A DNA stretch of 64,000 nt from Isochrysis galbana (lineage: Eukaryota; Haptophyta; Isochrysidales; Isochrysidaceae). Made by a program: the position numbers and the translations under genes. This document shows, piece after piece, positions 39,603 through 50,066 of the stretch. Location: assembly GCA_018136815.1 (NCBI GenBank), contig CM030938.1, forward strand, positions 2,767,289 to 2,831,288, written 5' to 3'. The number at the start of each line of letters is the position of its first letter. Position 1 is the first letter of the stretch. The notes beneath the pieces are model-generated. The model made no database searches. It was not told the origin of the DNA and saw nothing but the letters and a program-made list of their open reading frames with translations.

Positions 39603-39971
39603 ATGCCGTCGAAACGACTTTTGATTGCCCTCGCGGTGGTCGTCGCCACCGTGGTCGCCGCCACCGTCGTGGCGTTGGTACTCACGAAGAAGCAGCCAGA
39701 CAGATGCAAGGATGTGGATGGAGAGTGTGCAAACGATGGAGACTGTTGTCACGATCTCGTGTGTTCCGACCAAAAGTGCCGTACCGTCACACCGTGTGTC
39801 GAGAAAAGGGGGGGGTGCAGTTATGGCGACGAGTGCTGTGAAGGACTTGAGTGCAATGACGAGGGAGTGTGTGAGACGCCATGCCGCGAGCCAGGGTCGG
39901 TGTGCCAAAGTAACTCGGAGTGCTGTGGTGAATACACTTGTCGTAGTGGTACCTGCAGATCTGATGACTGA
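39603..39971 (+). CDS. Signal-anchored protein with three Cys-rich (dickkopf/colipase-like) modules
   Basis: 122 residues. A hydrophobic N-terminus (MPSKRLLIALAVVVATVVAA, helix about 6-26) is followed by three repeats of the pattern C-x5-C-x5-CC-x4-C-x4-C: CKDVDGECANDGDCCHDLVC, then GCSYGDECCEGLECNDEGVC, then GSVCQSNSECCGEYTCRSGTC split at 20. Such disulfide-rich modules occur in secreted animal proteins and in proteins of large DNA viruses. Here it is a small type II or secreted protein of unknown role. It sits between LINE relics and a giant-virus-like ORF 62 bases downstream on the same strand, so both may derive from one integrated element. One exon, intact. Confidence 0.6.
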   Translation: MPSKRLLIALAVVVATVVAATVVALVLTKKQPDRCKDVDGECANDGDCCHDLVCSDQKCRTVTPCVEKRGGCSYGDECCEGLECNDEGVCETPCREPGSVCQSNSECCGEYTCRSGTCRSDD

Positions 39972-40032
39972 TTGGCGAGCACGGAACAAAGTGAAAGGCG
40001 CTCACGGAAGCTTTTTTCGTTTCGTGATCATA

Positions 40033-40668
40033 ATGACACATAGAGACCTTGCCTTGTCGCTTCTTTACCATGGCTCTCCCACACCTGAGACGGGAGACCC
40101 AGGTATACACGAGTTCGAAGAGCACTGGCGAAGGATTCTCGCCCCTGAACCCGGTGTCCAAAAGTACGCGACCCGTGACAATGGCGGCGTGGGCTTTGTC
40201 GCGTCCGTTGCACAACGCGATGACGGTAGGCACTTTGTCGATGTACACGGCGAAGCCTCGGATCACGCGTTCGTGTGCGAGGACGTGTTTGTTGGCATGA
40301 GCCACCTCTGCCCATTGACTGTATTGTCAGGAGGGTACGACAGAGTGAACAAGCTCAATGAAGCAGGGAACTCTTTGCTCTTCTACATCGGCGACCTCAA
40401 ATACGTCTTCGTGGGCATCGAAGTGTTCGAATTTGAGGCCGTCGACGAGATCGTCGCATTCGTATCGCCTGTAGGAGCGAACGACTTTCCGTATCCCTAC
40501 GCCATTGATAAGACCGGTAGGCATTACCTCATGCTCGAAAAGAAACAGGGGTACATTGACCCGTACCACAGCTTTTACGACATCGAAAAGAAATTCAAGC
40601 TGACACACGAGGAGTGCGGTATACATCCAATGCACTCATTGAAGACGATCCTTTCAAGACAAGTGTGA
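40033..40668 (+). CDS. Giant-virus-like protein of unknown function
   Basis: 211 residues, intact, starting MTHRDLALSLLYHG. Three stretches stand out: GDLKYVFVGIEVFEFE (about 118-133), DEIVAFVSPVGANDFPYPYA (about 136-155) and an acidic C-terminal part. The pattern 'F.SPVG..D.PYPYA.D' is one I associate with an uncharacterised family in algal and amoebal large DNA viruses; this is from memory and needs a search. No catalytic motif is evident. The preceding gene (39603) is on the same strand 62 bases upstream, and a family G motif follows at 40781. It could be an endogenous viral gene or a host gene shared with viruses. Confidence 0.5.
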   Translation: MTHRDLALSLLYHGSPTPETGDPGIHEFEEHWRRILAPEPGVQKYATRDNGGVGFVASVAQRDDGRHFVDVHGEASDHAFVCEDVFVGMSHLCPLTVLSGGYDRVNKLNEAGNSLLFYIGDLKYVFVGIEVFEFEAVDEIVAFVSPVGANDFPYPYAIDKTGRHYLMLEKKQGYIDPYHSFYDIEKKFKLTHEECGIHPMHSLKTILSRQV

Positions 40669-40780
40669 GGAGAGGTCCTGCATGCGGCTGCGCGGCGGCC
40701 ACGTCATGCGTGACGCCCCCGCGCCTTCACGCTCCCTCGCCCTCCCACCCCTAGGATTGGGACTCCCTCGTGGTGGCCCC

Positions 40781-40827
40781 GCATCGCGTATTTGGAAACG
40801 AGGGGTACCAAATGAAGGCAAACGACC
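40781..40827 (-). repeat. Family G motif, copy 5
   Basis: Reverse-orientation 47-bp motif (gcatcgcgtatttggaaacg ... gcaaacgacc), 112 bases past the stop of the giant-virus-like ORF. Unlike copies 1, 3 and 4 it is not followed by a TATA-like element. Confidence 0.85.
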
Positions 40828-42153
40828 TTGATCACCCCACACAGCCACACCAGAGCAGGCAGGCGATCAATCTCGGGCGGCCGACGAGTGGGACGGATCA
40901 ATAAGGAATCCGGTGTGATGAATACTCCGTTTCAAAATACGTCTATCACTCCCGCGGCGGGCGCCGCGGTTCTTTACCGGTAGAGCCCCAGAGCGTGTGC
41001 AAGGGAGGGGCGAGGGGGGAGGAGAATCGCACCATTTTCTGGCGAAGATTTTCGTGGCGGCAGCAGGTGGCCCCCCTGGGAGTTTTGTTGTGGGCTTTGG
41101 AAAATGGTCAAAAAATGTCATCCCCCCCCATATTAGTACTTAAAAAGCCCTGTTTGACCGCCCTAACCCAGGAAAACACTCCGACTCTCGCCCCACGACT
41201 TTCTCACATAACTCGACTAAAATCAAACCCAAACACTCCGATTAGACGACGACGGACGACGATCAAAGGGCGATCTGTCGGCGATCTCGTCTAGAAGGGG
41301 AATCGCACCATAAATAACGGAAACGAGGGGCAATCCGCAATCCTGCCCCGCGCAGGATTCCAAGAGACCTATCTATCGAATAAGACGAAAGAAGTGCGAT
41401 GGGCCTAAGGGGGAGATACGAAGAGGTCGCAAATTAAACCTGATTGCCCCCAGAAGCAGATAAAGAAACGCAGGGAAGATAGCAAATTAAACCTATTTGC
41501 GAGGCGCCTGGCGCCTGGGAGGAAGAAAGGTGGGGAAACTTCCCTTTTCAAGAGAAAGAGAGAGGGCGCTCCACAACCCAAGATCCCATGCGTCCAAGCG
41601 AAGCTTTTGACCGCGAGAACGAGAGAAAGCAGAGAATTATAACGATAAATGCCGAACGACGAAGAGAAGAGTGAAGCCTATCGGACAAAAATTCCGTCCT
41701 AGAAACTAGGACCACGTCCTAGAAAATTCTTGGATTTCTAGGACTCTGCCGATCATGCCTCCATTAAAGCCTATGGTGAGCTTATGAGACATCCCATCAC
41801 CTGAAGCAAACCATCTCCACATCCCATTCAACCTTAGCTCTCCCGCTCTCCCCATGACCAACTCTGCGGAGCTTGTCTTTGCTTACTTTTGCTACCACAT
41901 TCAGCATGCGGTGCTGCACTCGGGCGTCCGCTCGCAACAGAGGAGTTTTATTTTAGACCTTTTGGAGCAGTAGGCTAGCGGATTGGACACTTAGATGACA
42001 AAACCAAGCTTGGTGGTCACTGAAGGTCTCAAAGAGGGCAGTCAAATCAACATTTCATCTCCTGGGGACCATGGGTAGAAGAGCTCCCCATTGGGCGGTA
42101 TCAGCCGTTTCTCCCGTTTCTAGGACAAGCAGCAATTCCGACCATGTGACCCG
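40828..42153. other. No gene; repeat relics and hairpins
   Basis: Contains a perfect hairpin, CCGCGGCG-gg-CGCCGCGG (40952-40969); attagtacttaaaaagccc followed by tgtttgaccgccctaa (41132-41166), shared with 48027-48060; gcaaattaaacct at 41429 and 41484 (also at 46673); and, at 41575-41680 on the minus strand, a copy of the 3' end of family E. A 41690-41750 block has paired tcctagaa/ttctagga arms. No supportable ORF. Confidence 0.5.
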
Positions 42154-43378
42154 TAAACGCGTCACAAAACTTGGTGTTGCTGAGAGAATGGTGCCTAGGT
42201 ACACCTGGAACATTTAATGAGGACATGCATGTGGTAACTCAATAGCCAAGGTTTGCTTCTCCGCCAGAGAGGGAACTGGGGAAGGGGAAGGGGGTTGTTT
42301 AGGGGTTAAGGTTGGGTAGTAGGGAGGTACACTAGCAAGCTGCCTCACGCCGTGTACGTAGCGGGAATTTTTAAGAAGATTTTTTTTTCAATAGCCAAGG
42401 TTTGGGACAAAATCACATGGTATGCTCATGCTCTCACCTAGCAAAGTCCGTCCTAGTTTCTAGGACTGGTCCTAGAAAGCTGGGTACCTTTATCCGCTAT
42501 ACGAGCGTCGATTCGCGAATGCGAATGCGACAGGCACATGGCAGGGGGGGCCTCCAAACACAGCAAACACGGAACACGGCCTGTTTTTGGCTTTTCTAGA
42601 AACACGGGAACCTCACAAACCCGGCATGCTGCTATGGAGGGCGTTTGAAACACGGTGAAAACGGGCTGTTTTTGGCCTCTGTACAAACACGGTGAACCCG
42701 TGTTTACCATGTTGGTCATAGGTGTTAGCGCTGAATCTTCAGAAGTCAAGTTTTTACTAAAAAAGCTAAACGCGTCACAAAACTTGGTGTTGCTGAGAGA
42801 ATGGTGCCTAGGTACACCTGGAACATTTAATGAGGACATGCATGTGGTAACTCAATAGCCAAGGTTTGCTTCTCCGCCAGAGAGGGAACTGGGGAAGGGG
42901 AAGGGGGTTGTTTAGGGGTTAAGGTTGGGTAGTAGGGAGGTACACTAGCAAGCCGCCTCACGCCGTGTACGTAGCGGGAATTTTTAAGAAGATTTTTTTT
43001 TCAATAGCCAAGGTTTGGGACAAAATCACATGGTATGCTCATGCTCTCACCTAGCAAAGTCCGTCCTAGTTTCTAGGACTGGTCCTAGAAAGCTGGGTAC
43101 CTTTATCCGCTATACGAGCGTCGATTCGCGAATGCGAATGCGACAGGCACATGGCAGGGGGGGCCTCCAAACACAGCAAACACGGAACACGGCCTGTTTT
43201 TGGCTTTTCTAGAAACACGGGAACCTCACAAACCCGGCATGCTGCTATGGAGGGCGTTTGAAACACGGTGAAAACGGGCTGTTTTTGGCCTCTGTACAAA
43301 CACGGTGAACCGTGTTTACCATGTTGGTCATAGGTGTTAGCGCTGAATCTTCAGAAGTCAAGTTTTTACTAAAAAAGC
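42154..43378 (+). repeat. Near-perfect tandem duplication, two 613-bp units
   Basis: Unit 1 is 42154-42766 and unit 2 is 42767-43378. By eye they differ at one substitution (gcaagctgcc versus gcaagccgcc) and one deleted C (gtgaacccgtg versus gtgaaccgtg). Unit 2 ends 57 bases before the Rab ATG. Units contain tcctagtttctaggactgg, cgattcgcgaatgcgaatgc and several 'aacacgg' words. No gene lies inside; the identical open frames are incidental. Confidence 0.95.
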
Positions 43379-43434
43379 CAACCAACCCTGCGTTGCTCTC
43401 TGCAAGCCACAGGCGCCCGCCGCTCGCGCCCGGG

Positions 43435-44192
43435 ATGCCAAAGCCGACCTACTTCTTCAAAGTGGTGTTGATAGGAGACAGCAATGCGGGCAAGACGTCT
43501 CTACTCAAGCGGTTTACCGCCGACGAGTTTGAACTCAACTCGACGCCTTCCGTCGGCGTCGACTACGCGACGCGCCAGCTTGAATCGCCTGACGGCCAGA
43601 CTGTCGAGGCGCAAGTTTGGGACACTGGTGGCCAGGAGCGGCACCACAGCGCCATCACGGCCGGTTTCTATCGAAGTGCAGTAGGGGCAATGGTTGTGTT
43701 CGATCTGACCAATAGCGCGTCCTTCCAGCACTGCCAGAGATGGCTGAAGGTGTGGTGTCGCCCACAAAGGCTGCACAGGCCTGCTCGTTTTTGTGGCATG
43801 TCCAGAGCTCCAATCTCCTTGTCCTCCCCCGATTGCAGGAGCTGCGCACTCACCGAGGTCACGGCGAACCGCACCAGCCATTGGTGCCCATTTTGGTGGG
43901 GAACAAATCGGATCTGAGGAAGCGCAGAGCTGTTGACTATGAGGACGCTATTGAGTTTGCACAAGATAACAATCTAGCATACATTGAGTGTTCCGCCGCT
44001 GATGGCTCGAACGTCGACATTGCCTTTGAGACGGTCATCATGGAAGTGTATCGGAAATTAAGAAAAAACATTGAGGCAGGTAAGTGCCATCCTGATCGGC
44101 CATCACCAGGTCTCTTCAACACCGTCTTGACTACACCAGCTCAGCTAGCTCGTGAAGAGATGGAGATTTCCGGTGGCTCACGATGCTTTTGA
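43435..44192 (+). CDS. Rab-family small GTPase (at least two exons)
   Basis: Exon 1 is 43435-43749 and exon 2 starts at 43839, with an 89-bp intron (AAG|GTGTGG ... TTGCAG|GAG, phase 0). The G motifs are clear: G1 GDSNAGKTSLL (residues 14-24), switch I NSTPSVGVDYATR (Ser39 where most Rabs have Thr), G3 WDTGGQE (62-68, usually WDTAGQE), G4 NKSD and G5 ECSAADGSNVD. Rabs direct vesicle traffic by switching between GTP and GDP. Reading straight through gives a C-terminus SGGSRCF ending at 44192. A gcag|gtaagt donor at 44080 suggests another intron, in which case the true C-terminus is not settled. No standard CC or CXC prenylation motif is visible. Confidence 0.85.
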
Positions 44193-44758
44193 AGAGTGTG
44201 AGTGTTCCCACAGCGAGGGTGGGTGGGTGGGTGGTGTGGGGAGTCTGTGGTGGAATGGGCAAAAGCATCATTTATGTTCTCCAAATGCGTGCATGGGTTG
44301 CAGTAGTAGCAAGCCGCATTACTGCACAGAGCAAGTCATAGTCTTCATACCATGTAGCATGTAATACGTTGTATACTAGTAGTATATGATTTGTAATTGA
44401 TATTTGAAAAACTACTCTTGAAGACGCCTACTACTCTACTTCTACTAGGTCTTCCCCCACTGGGAACCCGGCTTCAACGCCCTTGCCCCTAGCGCACTCC
44501 CCTTCCCGCTTCGCCCCCCCCAGTCCCAGCCCTTTTATTAGGCGAGAAGCGCTCAAAGAGGGTGCAACAGGTTTGGTTGTTTTTTTCGCAAGTGCCCCCC
44601 ATGTGGACGGTATAAGTTCTACTTAAAGGACCCCCTTATTACAGTACAAACTTGCAGGTTTCAGATGGTAATCCCGCATGTATGTGCGCAGCAGTTGAAA
44701 GAAGTGCCGGACGCGGGCCCGCGTTAGAACTGAGCGTGCGTGTCCGGCCATTGGGCGC
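44193..44758. other. 3' flank of the Rab gene, no gene recognised
   Basis: AT-richer to 44460, then C-rich. Probably contains Rab 3' UTR. No ORF with support. Confidence 0.4.
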
Positions 44759-44920
44759 TTAGGTGCGGGGTTTGCCTACTGAGAGAGCGTCTTCAGGCTT
44801 TCCGAATTTTATCATGCCTCTGGCCCAGTAGTATACTGTCATTAAGAGCGTATATGTGAGAAAAAGTGCCGGAATACTGGCAAACACGCCAAGGCGATTT
44901 GACCGCAGAAAAGGGGACAT
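44759..44920 (-). CDS. Small single-helix membrane protein or last exon, unknown
   Basis: The first ATG (44920) begins MSPFLRSNRLGVFASIPALF and the frame encodes one helix (about residues 10-31) followed by ARGMIKFGKPEDALSVGKPR, 53 residues in all. The frame stays open upstream to about 45310 without an ATG, so it could be the last exon of a longer gene. I do not recognise it. Confidence 0.3.
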   Translation of the reverse strand: MSPFLRSNRLGVFASIPALFLTYTLLMTVYYWARGMIKFGKPEDALSVGKPRT

Positions 44921-47224
44921 CGCAGCCAGTCCCGCCCTTTCACCGCGCCCTCGCTCCTCTTCAGCCAAACCAATGCACGTGGTTGCACCCCACCCCACCG
45001 TACGAAGGCGCGCAGGCGTCCCATGGCGGAAGGAGATGCGTCCACAGAGGCGGGCAGAGAGGCGCGCCAATGTCTCCTGACCGGGACGGACAGTGGCTGG
45101 GTTGAGCGAGGGCAGCGCCGGGCGAGCGGAAGCAGCACCTAGAGCAATGCCCCCCCCCCCCATACCCTCACGTGGCACTGTTCCGTTTGGCTGACGAGTA
45201 GATGGGTAGGGGGGAGGGAGAGAAAGACCGCACGTCGGCTGATGCCCAAGACGACCCGCCGCCTCAGCGGCCTCCTTCGTCCTGTGCCGCCGCCGAGTAC
45301 ATGGGCTCACTCATTGGCAATCGGCTGAACGCGGCGGGCGCCCGCGATCCCTGGAACGGGGATCCTCCGGAGAGCCGAGAGAAAGAGGAGACGCCGGCGT
45401 CCGTATGGTGCGCGACGAGGGATCGTAGTCGACGGCCCCTGCGTCTCCCGAGTCTGCGGTGGCCACGGCGTGAGCGCGGAAAGCCGCAGCTCCCTTGGAA
45501 CCTTCATCTTCATTGACTCCGGAAGCCGACCCTTCCGGGTCGGGAACCAGATCAGAAACGAGAACGGGTGCAACTTCGAGACGAGAGAATGAACACGACG
45601 ACGGAGAAATATAACGAACCGGGGAGAGAGGTGAAGAGGAGACACTAGTCTCCGCCTCAACAGCACGAGAACCTACGGTAGACAACGACGATTCGTCCGC
45701 AGAGCGGCTCCGGCTATGGCCCTTGGGAGAGAGGTCTCCAGTGGGGTCCCGCCGGGAAAGAGCAGAAACAGGTAAAGCAGCAACAACGTTTTCGGACGCG
45801 GCAGCGGCCACGTCGGACCTATCCATAGAACCTAGAGCAGAAGATGATACCGAGTCGACAGCCCTCGAGGGCTTCACAACTGATTGTTTACGAAACGAAG
45901 AGACCGAAGACGCGTCGAATCCACCTAGCCCACCCCCTTGGGCAGGGCCGTCGGGGGGTGAATCCAGGGATGAAGATGCGTCGAAAGACCTAGGCGAATT
46001 TGAAGAAACCGAAGACAGCATAGTATCCGTAGAAATAGATTCCAAGAGGGGCAGCGAGCGAGAATCGGCCCCTAACATCCTAATAGCGTGCGGAGTAATA
46101 GAAGAACTTGTAGACGTACACGAATTTCGGAGAGTCGGGTCGCGACTATCTCCGGGGCAAACCTGTTTCCAGGAGCCCGGGTCAAGTGTCGACTCCGGCT
46201 TCCGAGATAGCCGTTCGGCGGGGGCTTCAGCCGGCGAGGCGGCTCCCACCGTCGAGGACTGAATAGAGCTAGAGACAGGGGGAGAATCGCCGCGTCGACA
46301 GCTCTTCTCCCCAAGCGGCGTAGGGATCGGATCGGGATGGTGGTGGTGGCGTTCGGGAGAGAGAGAGACTCCACAGCGACGGCCGGAGCGTGTCTCCGTT
46401 GTAACTTCCCACGTAGCGGAGAGTCCGAAGGGGAGCGTCCTGTCGCGCGACCACGGCGATCACTTTGGATACAGATCGCAACGAGATATCTTCACGACAG
46501 AGGAAATCTTGCCGTTGAGCGTGAACCTTCTAGACGCTTCTAACGAACAACCCTGAGTAGCAACCAAGGGGAAGAAACACCAAAGGGGCCAAGGGCTTGC
46601 ATGTAACTTGCATCAAGGGGAAAGATTCCCTCACCTAGGAAGCGAACCTACACCGGTCTCCAAGGGGAGATGGCAAATTAAACCTCAAATCTCGAGCGGA
46701 TAGAGCAACCGACTCGCTCGCCAAACACCTTGACCGAGAAGAAAGAAGCAAGGACCTACAAGCCAAGGGTAGCGGACCTAGGGAATGTGAGAGGAAATTT
46801 CCGAACGCCAAGACGAACGCCAAACGCCGAACGCGGGGATTCAACGAAACCCTAACCAGGCCAAGCAGAACCTACGAAGAACAGGCCTGGACAACAACGA
46901 AAGTCAGCAGGTCCCAAGAAAGAACCGGAACCCAACAAGAAACAACAAGCCTTGCAAGAAGCTAAACAAGCCTTCACAAGGTAACCCGAGAGCCTGAGAC
47001 AAGCGCGCAGCGAGCAACAGGCGACCTGGCTCCTTTAGGTAAAGATTACCCGAAAGGAGGAAACCTGGAATCTAGACCTGACAAACAGGCTAGAAGGAAC
47101 GAAACGAGAACTCGAATTCTAGATCGCTAGGGACGGACCCTACCAACCTAGATGTACCTGAGCTTCACCGTGTGGCCGCACGGCGAAGGACCTGGAAACA
47201 AGAGCCTGGAAATCGCATCATCTA
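44921..47224. other. No gene firmly recognised; Ser-rich open frames on both strands
   Basis: A 312-codon Ser/Asp/Pro-rich open frame on the minus strand (45311-46249) lacks an ATG at its start and overlaps a 179-codon frame on the plus strand. Neither has a domain I know. Short shared words link the region with the retroelement relics at 41430-41680 (gcaaattaaacct at 46673), so it may be the body of another element. Confidence 0.35.
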
Positions 47225-47370
47225 GGATGAATGCGACAGGGGAGGGGGCAGTGCCCCCTCCCCCCGGTAGCACTCGGACACCTGGCTCGTCAGGCATGGC
47301 GGGATTCCGGGACGGAAAAGTTGTGTCCAATTAGCTAGTGGGGTTGGCTAGGATATAACATTAATTATTT
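47225..47370 (+). repeat. Repeat family C, copy 1
   Basis: ggggagggggcagtgccccc hairpin, then ggtagcactcggacacctgg, ctcgtcaggcatggcgggat, tccgggacggaaaagttgtg, tccaattagctagtggggtt and ggctaggatataacatta. The copy at 58330-58515 matches block by block. Confidence 0.75.
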
Positions 47371-47744
47371 TATTTATTATTATTCTTCCCGCGTAACTGT
47401 CGATTCGCCTTCGGATGGTCCGTCGCATCGTCGCTCTCTTGTCGGCATTCTCTTCCTTACCTTCCTTGTTAGTGTGGAGAGTGTTGGTGTGAGTCTGGTG
47501 TGTCTGCCGTGGTCTTTCGGGAGTCTGTTTGTTGGTCGGCCCTATAGTAGCCTCTCGTCCCTCGTTCCTCGTCCTCGCTCTCGTTCTCCCCCCGCTCTCG
47601 CCCCCGTTCTACCTTCTTATTAACAATCCGCTACAACACCAGCACATCGCCCACGCCCTCGCTCACGCTCGCTACGTCCATGTCTGCTCCATCGCTCCGT
47701 CGCCGCGCTCGCCAACACTCAAGCCCGCCATCCCGCCTCCATCC
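47371..47744. other. No gene recognised
   Basis: C/T-rich sequence between family C and the family E copy, perhaps the body of that minus-strand element. Confidence 0.35.
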
Positions 47745-47975
47745 CTAGATGAGGTGGAGCCGGTCTTTCCATCTGGGGCTCCCCCAGCCCCCAGCCGGGC
47801 CTCCCGCCGTAAACCCTTCCTCTTCTCCGTCGCCGGTCTCTGCTGGAGGTCGGTGCGGCTGCGTGGCGTCTGTCATGTCCTGATCGGTCGGCGCGGCGAG
47901 GTGGGCGGGGAGGGAGGAGGGGGCCGGCGCGCGCTCCATGACCCTCTCCATGACCCTATCGTTTTAACGATAGTT
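47745..47975 (-). mobile_element. Family E retroelement 5' part, copy 4
   Basis: Minus strand: hairpin CTATCGTTAAAACGATAG (47956-47973), ggtc, then an ORF starting MERVMERAPAPSSLPAHLAA followed by PTDQDMTDATQPHRPP, close to PTALADQDMLDAAQPQQPP of the copy at 3493. A 12-base duplication (ctccatgaccct) repeats the MER start. Confidence 0.6.
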
Positions 47976-48422
47976 CCAATCTCTCGCTCTTGGAGTGCGG
48001 GTTGCGTTTGTGACAACCAACCCCCCCCCCCCCCTATTAGTAGTTTAAAAGCCGTGTTTGACCGCCCTAGATGGGGGTGTGCGCGTGTGCGCGGTTGACG
48101 CATGGTGGCTAGGGATGCGGGATAAGTAGATGCTAGATGCTAGCCAACAAGATGATGTCCCACGACGCTATAACTTCTAACGGCGACCCAGACGGACCGC
48201 TCGCGGCCTCCATCGACTTTGTGAAGTCTCTGCCTCCTCGCATCCATTGCGGGAAATCTCGCTGGAAGGCGCGCGAGTGCGCGAGAGGGAGAGGGAGCGC
48301 CCGAAGCTGGTGGGGAGGGGAAGAAAGAGGGAGAGGGAGGCGCGCGCAGGGGGGTGGGGGTGGGGGGCGGAAGGGCGGTTGCGCAGCGCGAGAGGAAGAA
48401 GGCGGGATCGGGGATCGACGAG
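47976..48422. other. Upstream region of the mTERF gene
   Basis: C-run at 48019, tagtttaaaagccgtgtttg plus accgccctag (shared with 41135-41166), and ggctagggatgc/gctagccaacaag words shared with 3030-3055. GC/GA-rich from 48250. No gene. Confidence 0.45.
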
Positions 48423-50066
48423 ATGGCGCGGATCGCTTGGCCGCGCATGGTGCTTCCTCTCTTCCTCGCCGTCTGCGTCCCTGCGATCAAGGGCCTCGCA
48501 GCCTTCTCTCGCGCACGCTTGGCGATGCAGCTTGCCCCCCCTCGGATGGTGGCCAGCCAGCTCGCGCCAGCCGCCGAGCCGCTCGTGCAGGTGCTCTGCG
48601 CGGCCGGACTATCGGAAGAAGAAGCGCACGCTATCTGGAATCGCCGGCCTCAGGGCCGGCTCCCTAGTGTCGCCCAGCAAGCCACCCTCATTGAGTGGCT
48701 CGAGCGTGACGCGCTGAGCGGCACGAGCAAGCATCCGGCTCGCTTGCTCTACATGGCGATGCATGGGTCGCCAAAGCTGATGCTCCGTGCGGGGAAGATA
48801 CCGCAGCTCAAGGCAAGCCTTGGGGCTGTGCGCTCAGCACTTAAGAATCTCAATCAGCGCCAGCTCGCGCTTACACTCGCCCACAACCCGGAAATTCTGC
48901 TGCTTTCCCCTGCTGATGTTGAATCACGCAGTGCAAATCTTCAAAAAGTTGCATCCCTCGACACGACAGAATTGAGTGTCGCCCTCTCGTCTGCCCCACG
49001 GCTATTGCTATTGGCTCCGGAACAATTGAAATCGCGCGCCAAATGGCTCCGTTCGCGATTCAATATGAAAGAGGGCCAGCTGCGCCGAATGGTTTCCAAT
49101 GCTCCGCTTACAATGGTCGTCAAGACCCGCAGCATCGAGAGGTGCGCATGTCCTGAGAACCACAGGCTTGTCTGTGTCCTTGGGGCGTTTGTATCTAGCG
49201 CCAATGCCTCATTGGTCATGCTGTCTCACTTCAATGTTCCTCCTCATCGCCATCCGCAGTCGCGTCTCAGTGCTCGCTTCACTTGGCCTCGATGATGACC
49301 TCATCAAGCTGCTCGTTGTGCGGTCGCCTCGCATCGTCCATTTTCACAAAAACGAGATCCTGGCGCGCATCCAGTGGTTGCGGGATTCTGGTGTGGTACG
49401 TGACGACGAGGAGCTGAGGCGGTGGCTCCAGAAGGAACCTGACTTCTTCAATGTCCCGATCTCGGTCTGCGAAGCACGCATCGATTGGCTCAGCGGGGTG
49501 TGCGCCGGAAACGGGTCCTGCGATGCCAAAGGCGGCGCGGCCATGCTCCGAGCGGAGCCACGCATTCTAACACAACAGTCTCAAGCATTGCAACTGCGAG
49601 CTGAGCTTTGGGAGAGCATGCTGGGTGGCTCGCCGTCCGAGCTCGTGCGGGTGCCACATCTATTCACTTGCAACCTTGCACGTACCGTCATGCTGCGTAA
49701 GGCCTATTGCCTGCTTTCCGGTGCGCTCTGCCAAATCGCTCCACCCCCCCTCCCCATCGATCCTGGATTCACGGCTCCCACCGCGCTATTTGTCAATTTC
49801 CTGCCATGGAGATCATGCATCGGCTATATCTCTGCTTCCAATCAAGCATCCTACGCTTCGACGCGCGGCAGCATGCTGCGCTGCGCTATGTCACTTCCGT
49901 CTCTCACGTCAGTGCTGCCTGACACTCAGGCATTGAGGTCGAGCCCGTAGACTTGCTAGTTAAGGACATATCCACGTTTTGCACGGAAATTGCCGGTTGC
50001 ACTGAACAAGAGCTGCGGGAATTCGAGAAGGAAGGCAACCACATACGTCTTTTCTCAGCTTTGTGA
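48423..50066 (+). CDS. mTERF-family organelle protein, probably plastid-targeted, 3' end disrupted
   Basis: Exon 1 is 48423-49141 and exon 2 starts at 49260; the 118-bp intron has GTGCGC ... CCGCAG and completes a Ser codon. The N-terminus MARIAWPRMVLPLFLAVCVP continues AIKGLAAFSRARLAM: a signal peptide with Phe just after a likely A|F cleavage site, as in plastid proteins of red-plastid algae. mTERF repeats follow (LTLAHNPEILLLSPADVESR, VALSSAPRLLLLAPEQLKSR, SRVSVLASLGLDDDLIKLLV, VVRSPRIVHF). mTERF proteins bind organelle nucleic acid and control transcription or splicing. The exon 2 frame stops at 49948. The coding look continues in another frame from about 49805 (MEIMHRLYLCFQSSILRFDA), through an in-frame TGA at 49920, to EFEKEGNHIRLFSAL and a stop at 50064. 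So there is a frameshift plus a nonsense codon, or unrecognised splicing. Confidence 0.75.

Noticed and set aside
42402-43299. Identical ORFs in both 613-bp units
   Set aside because: They repeat only because the DNA is duplicated; no domain, and they overlap on opposite strands.
45311-46249. 312-codon Ser-rich minus-strand ORF
   Set aside because: No ATG at its start, an overlapping 179-codon ORF on the other strand and no recognisable domain; too weak to list as a gene.
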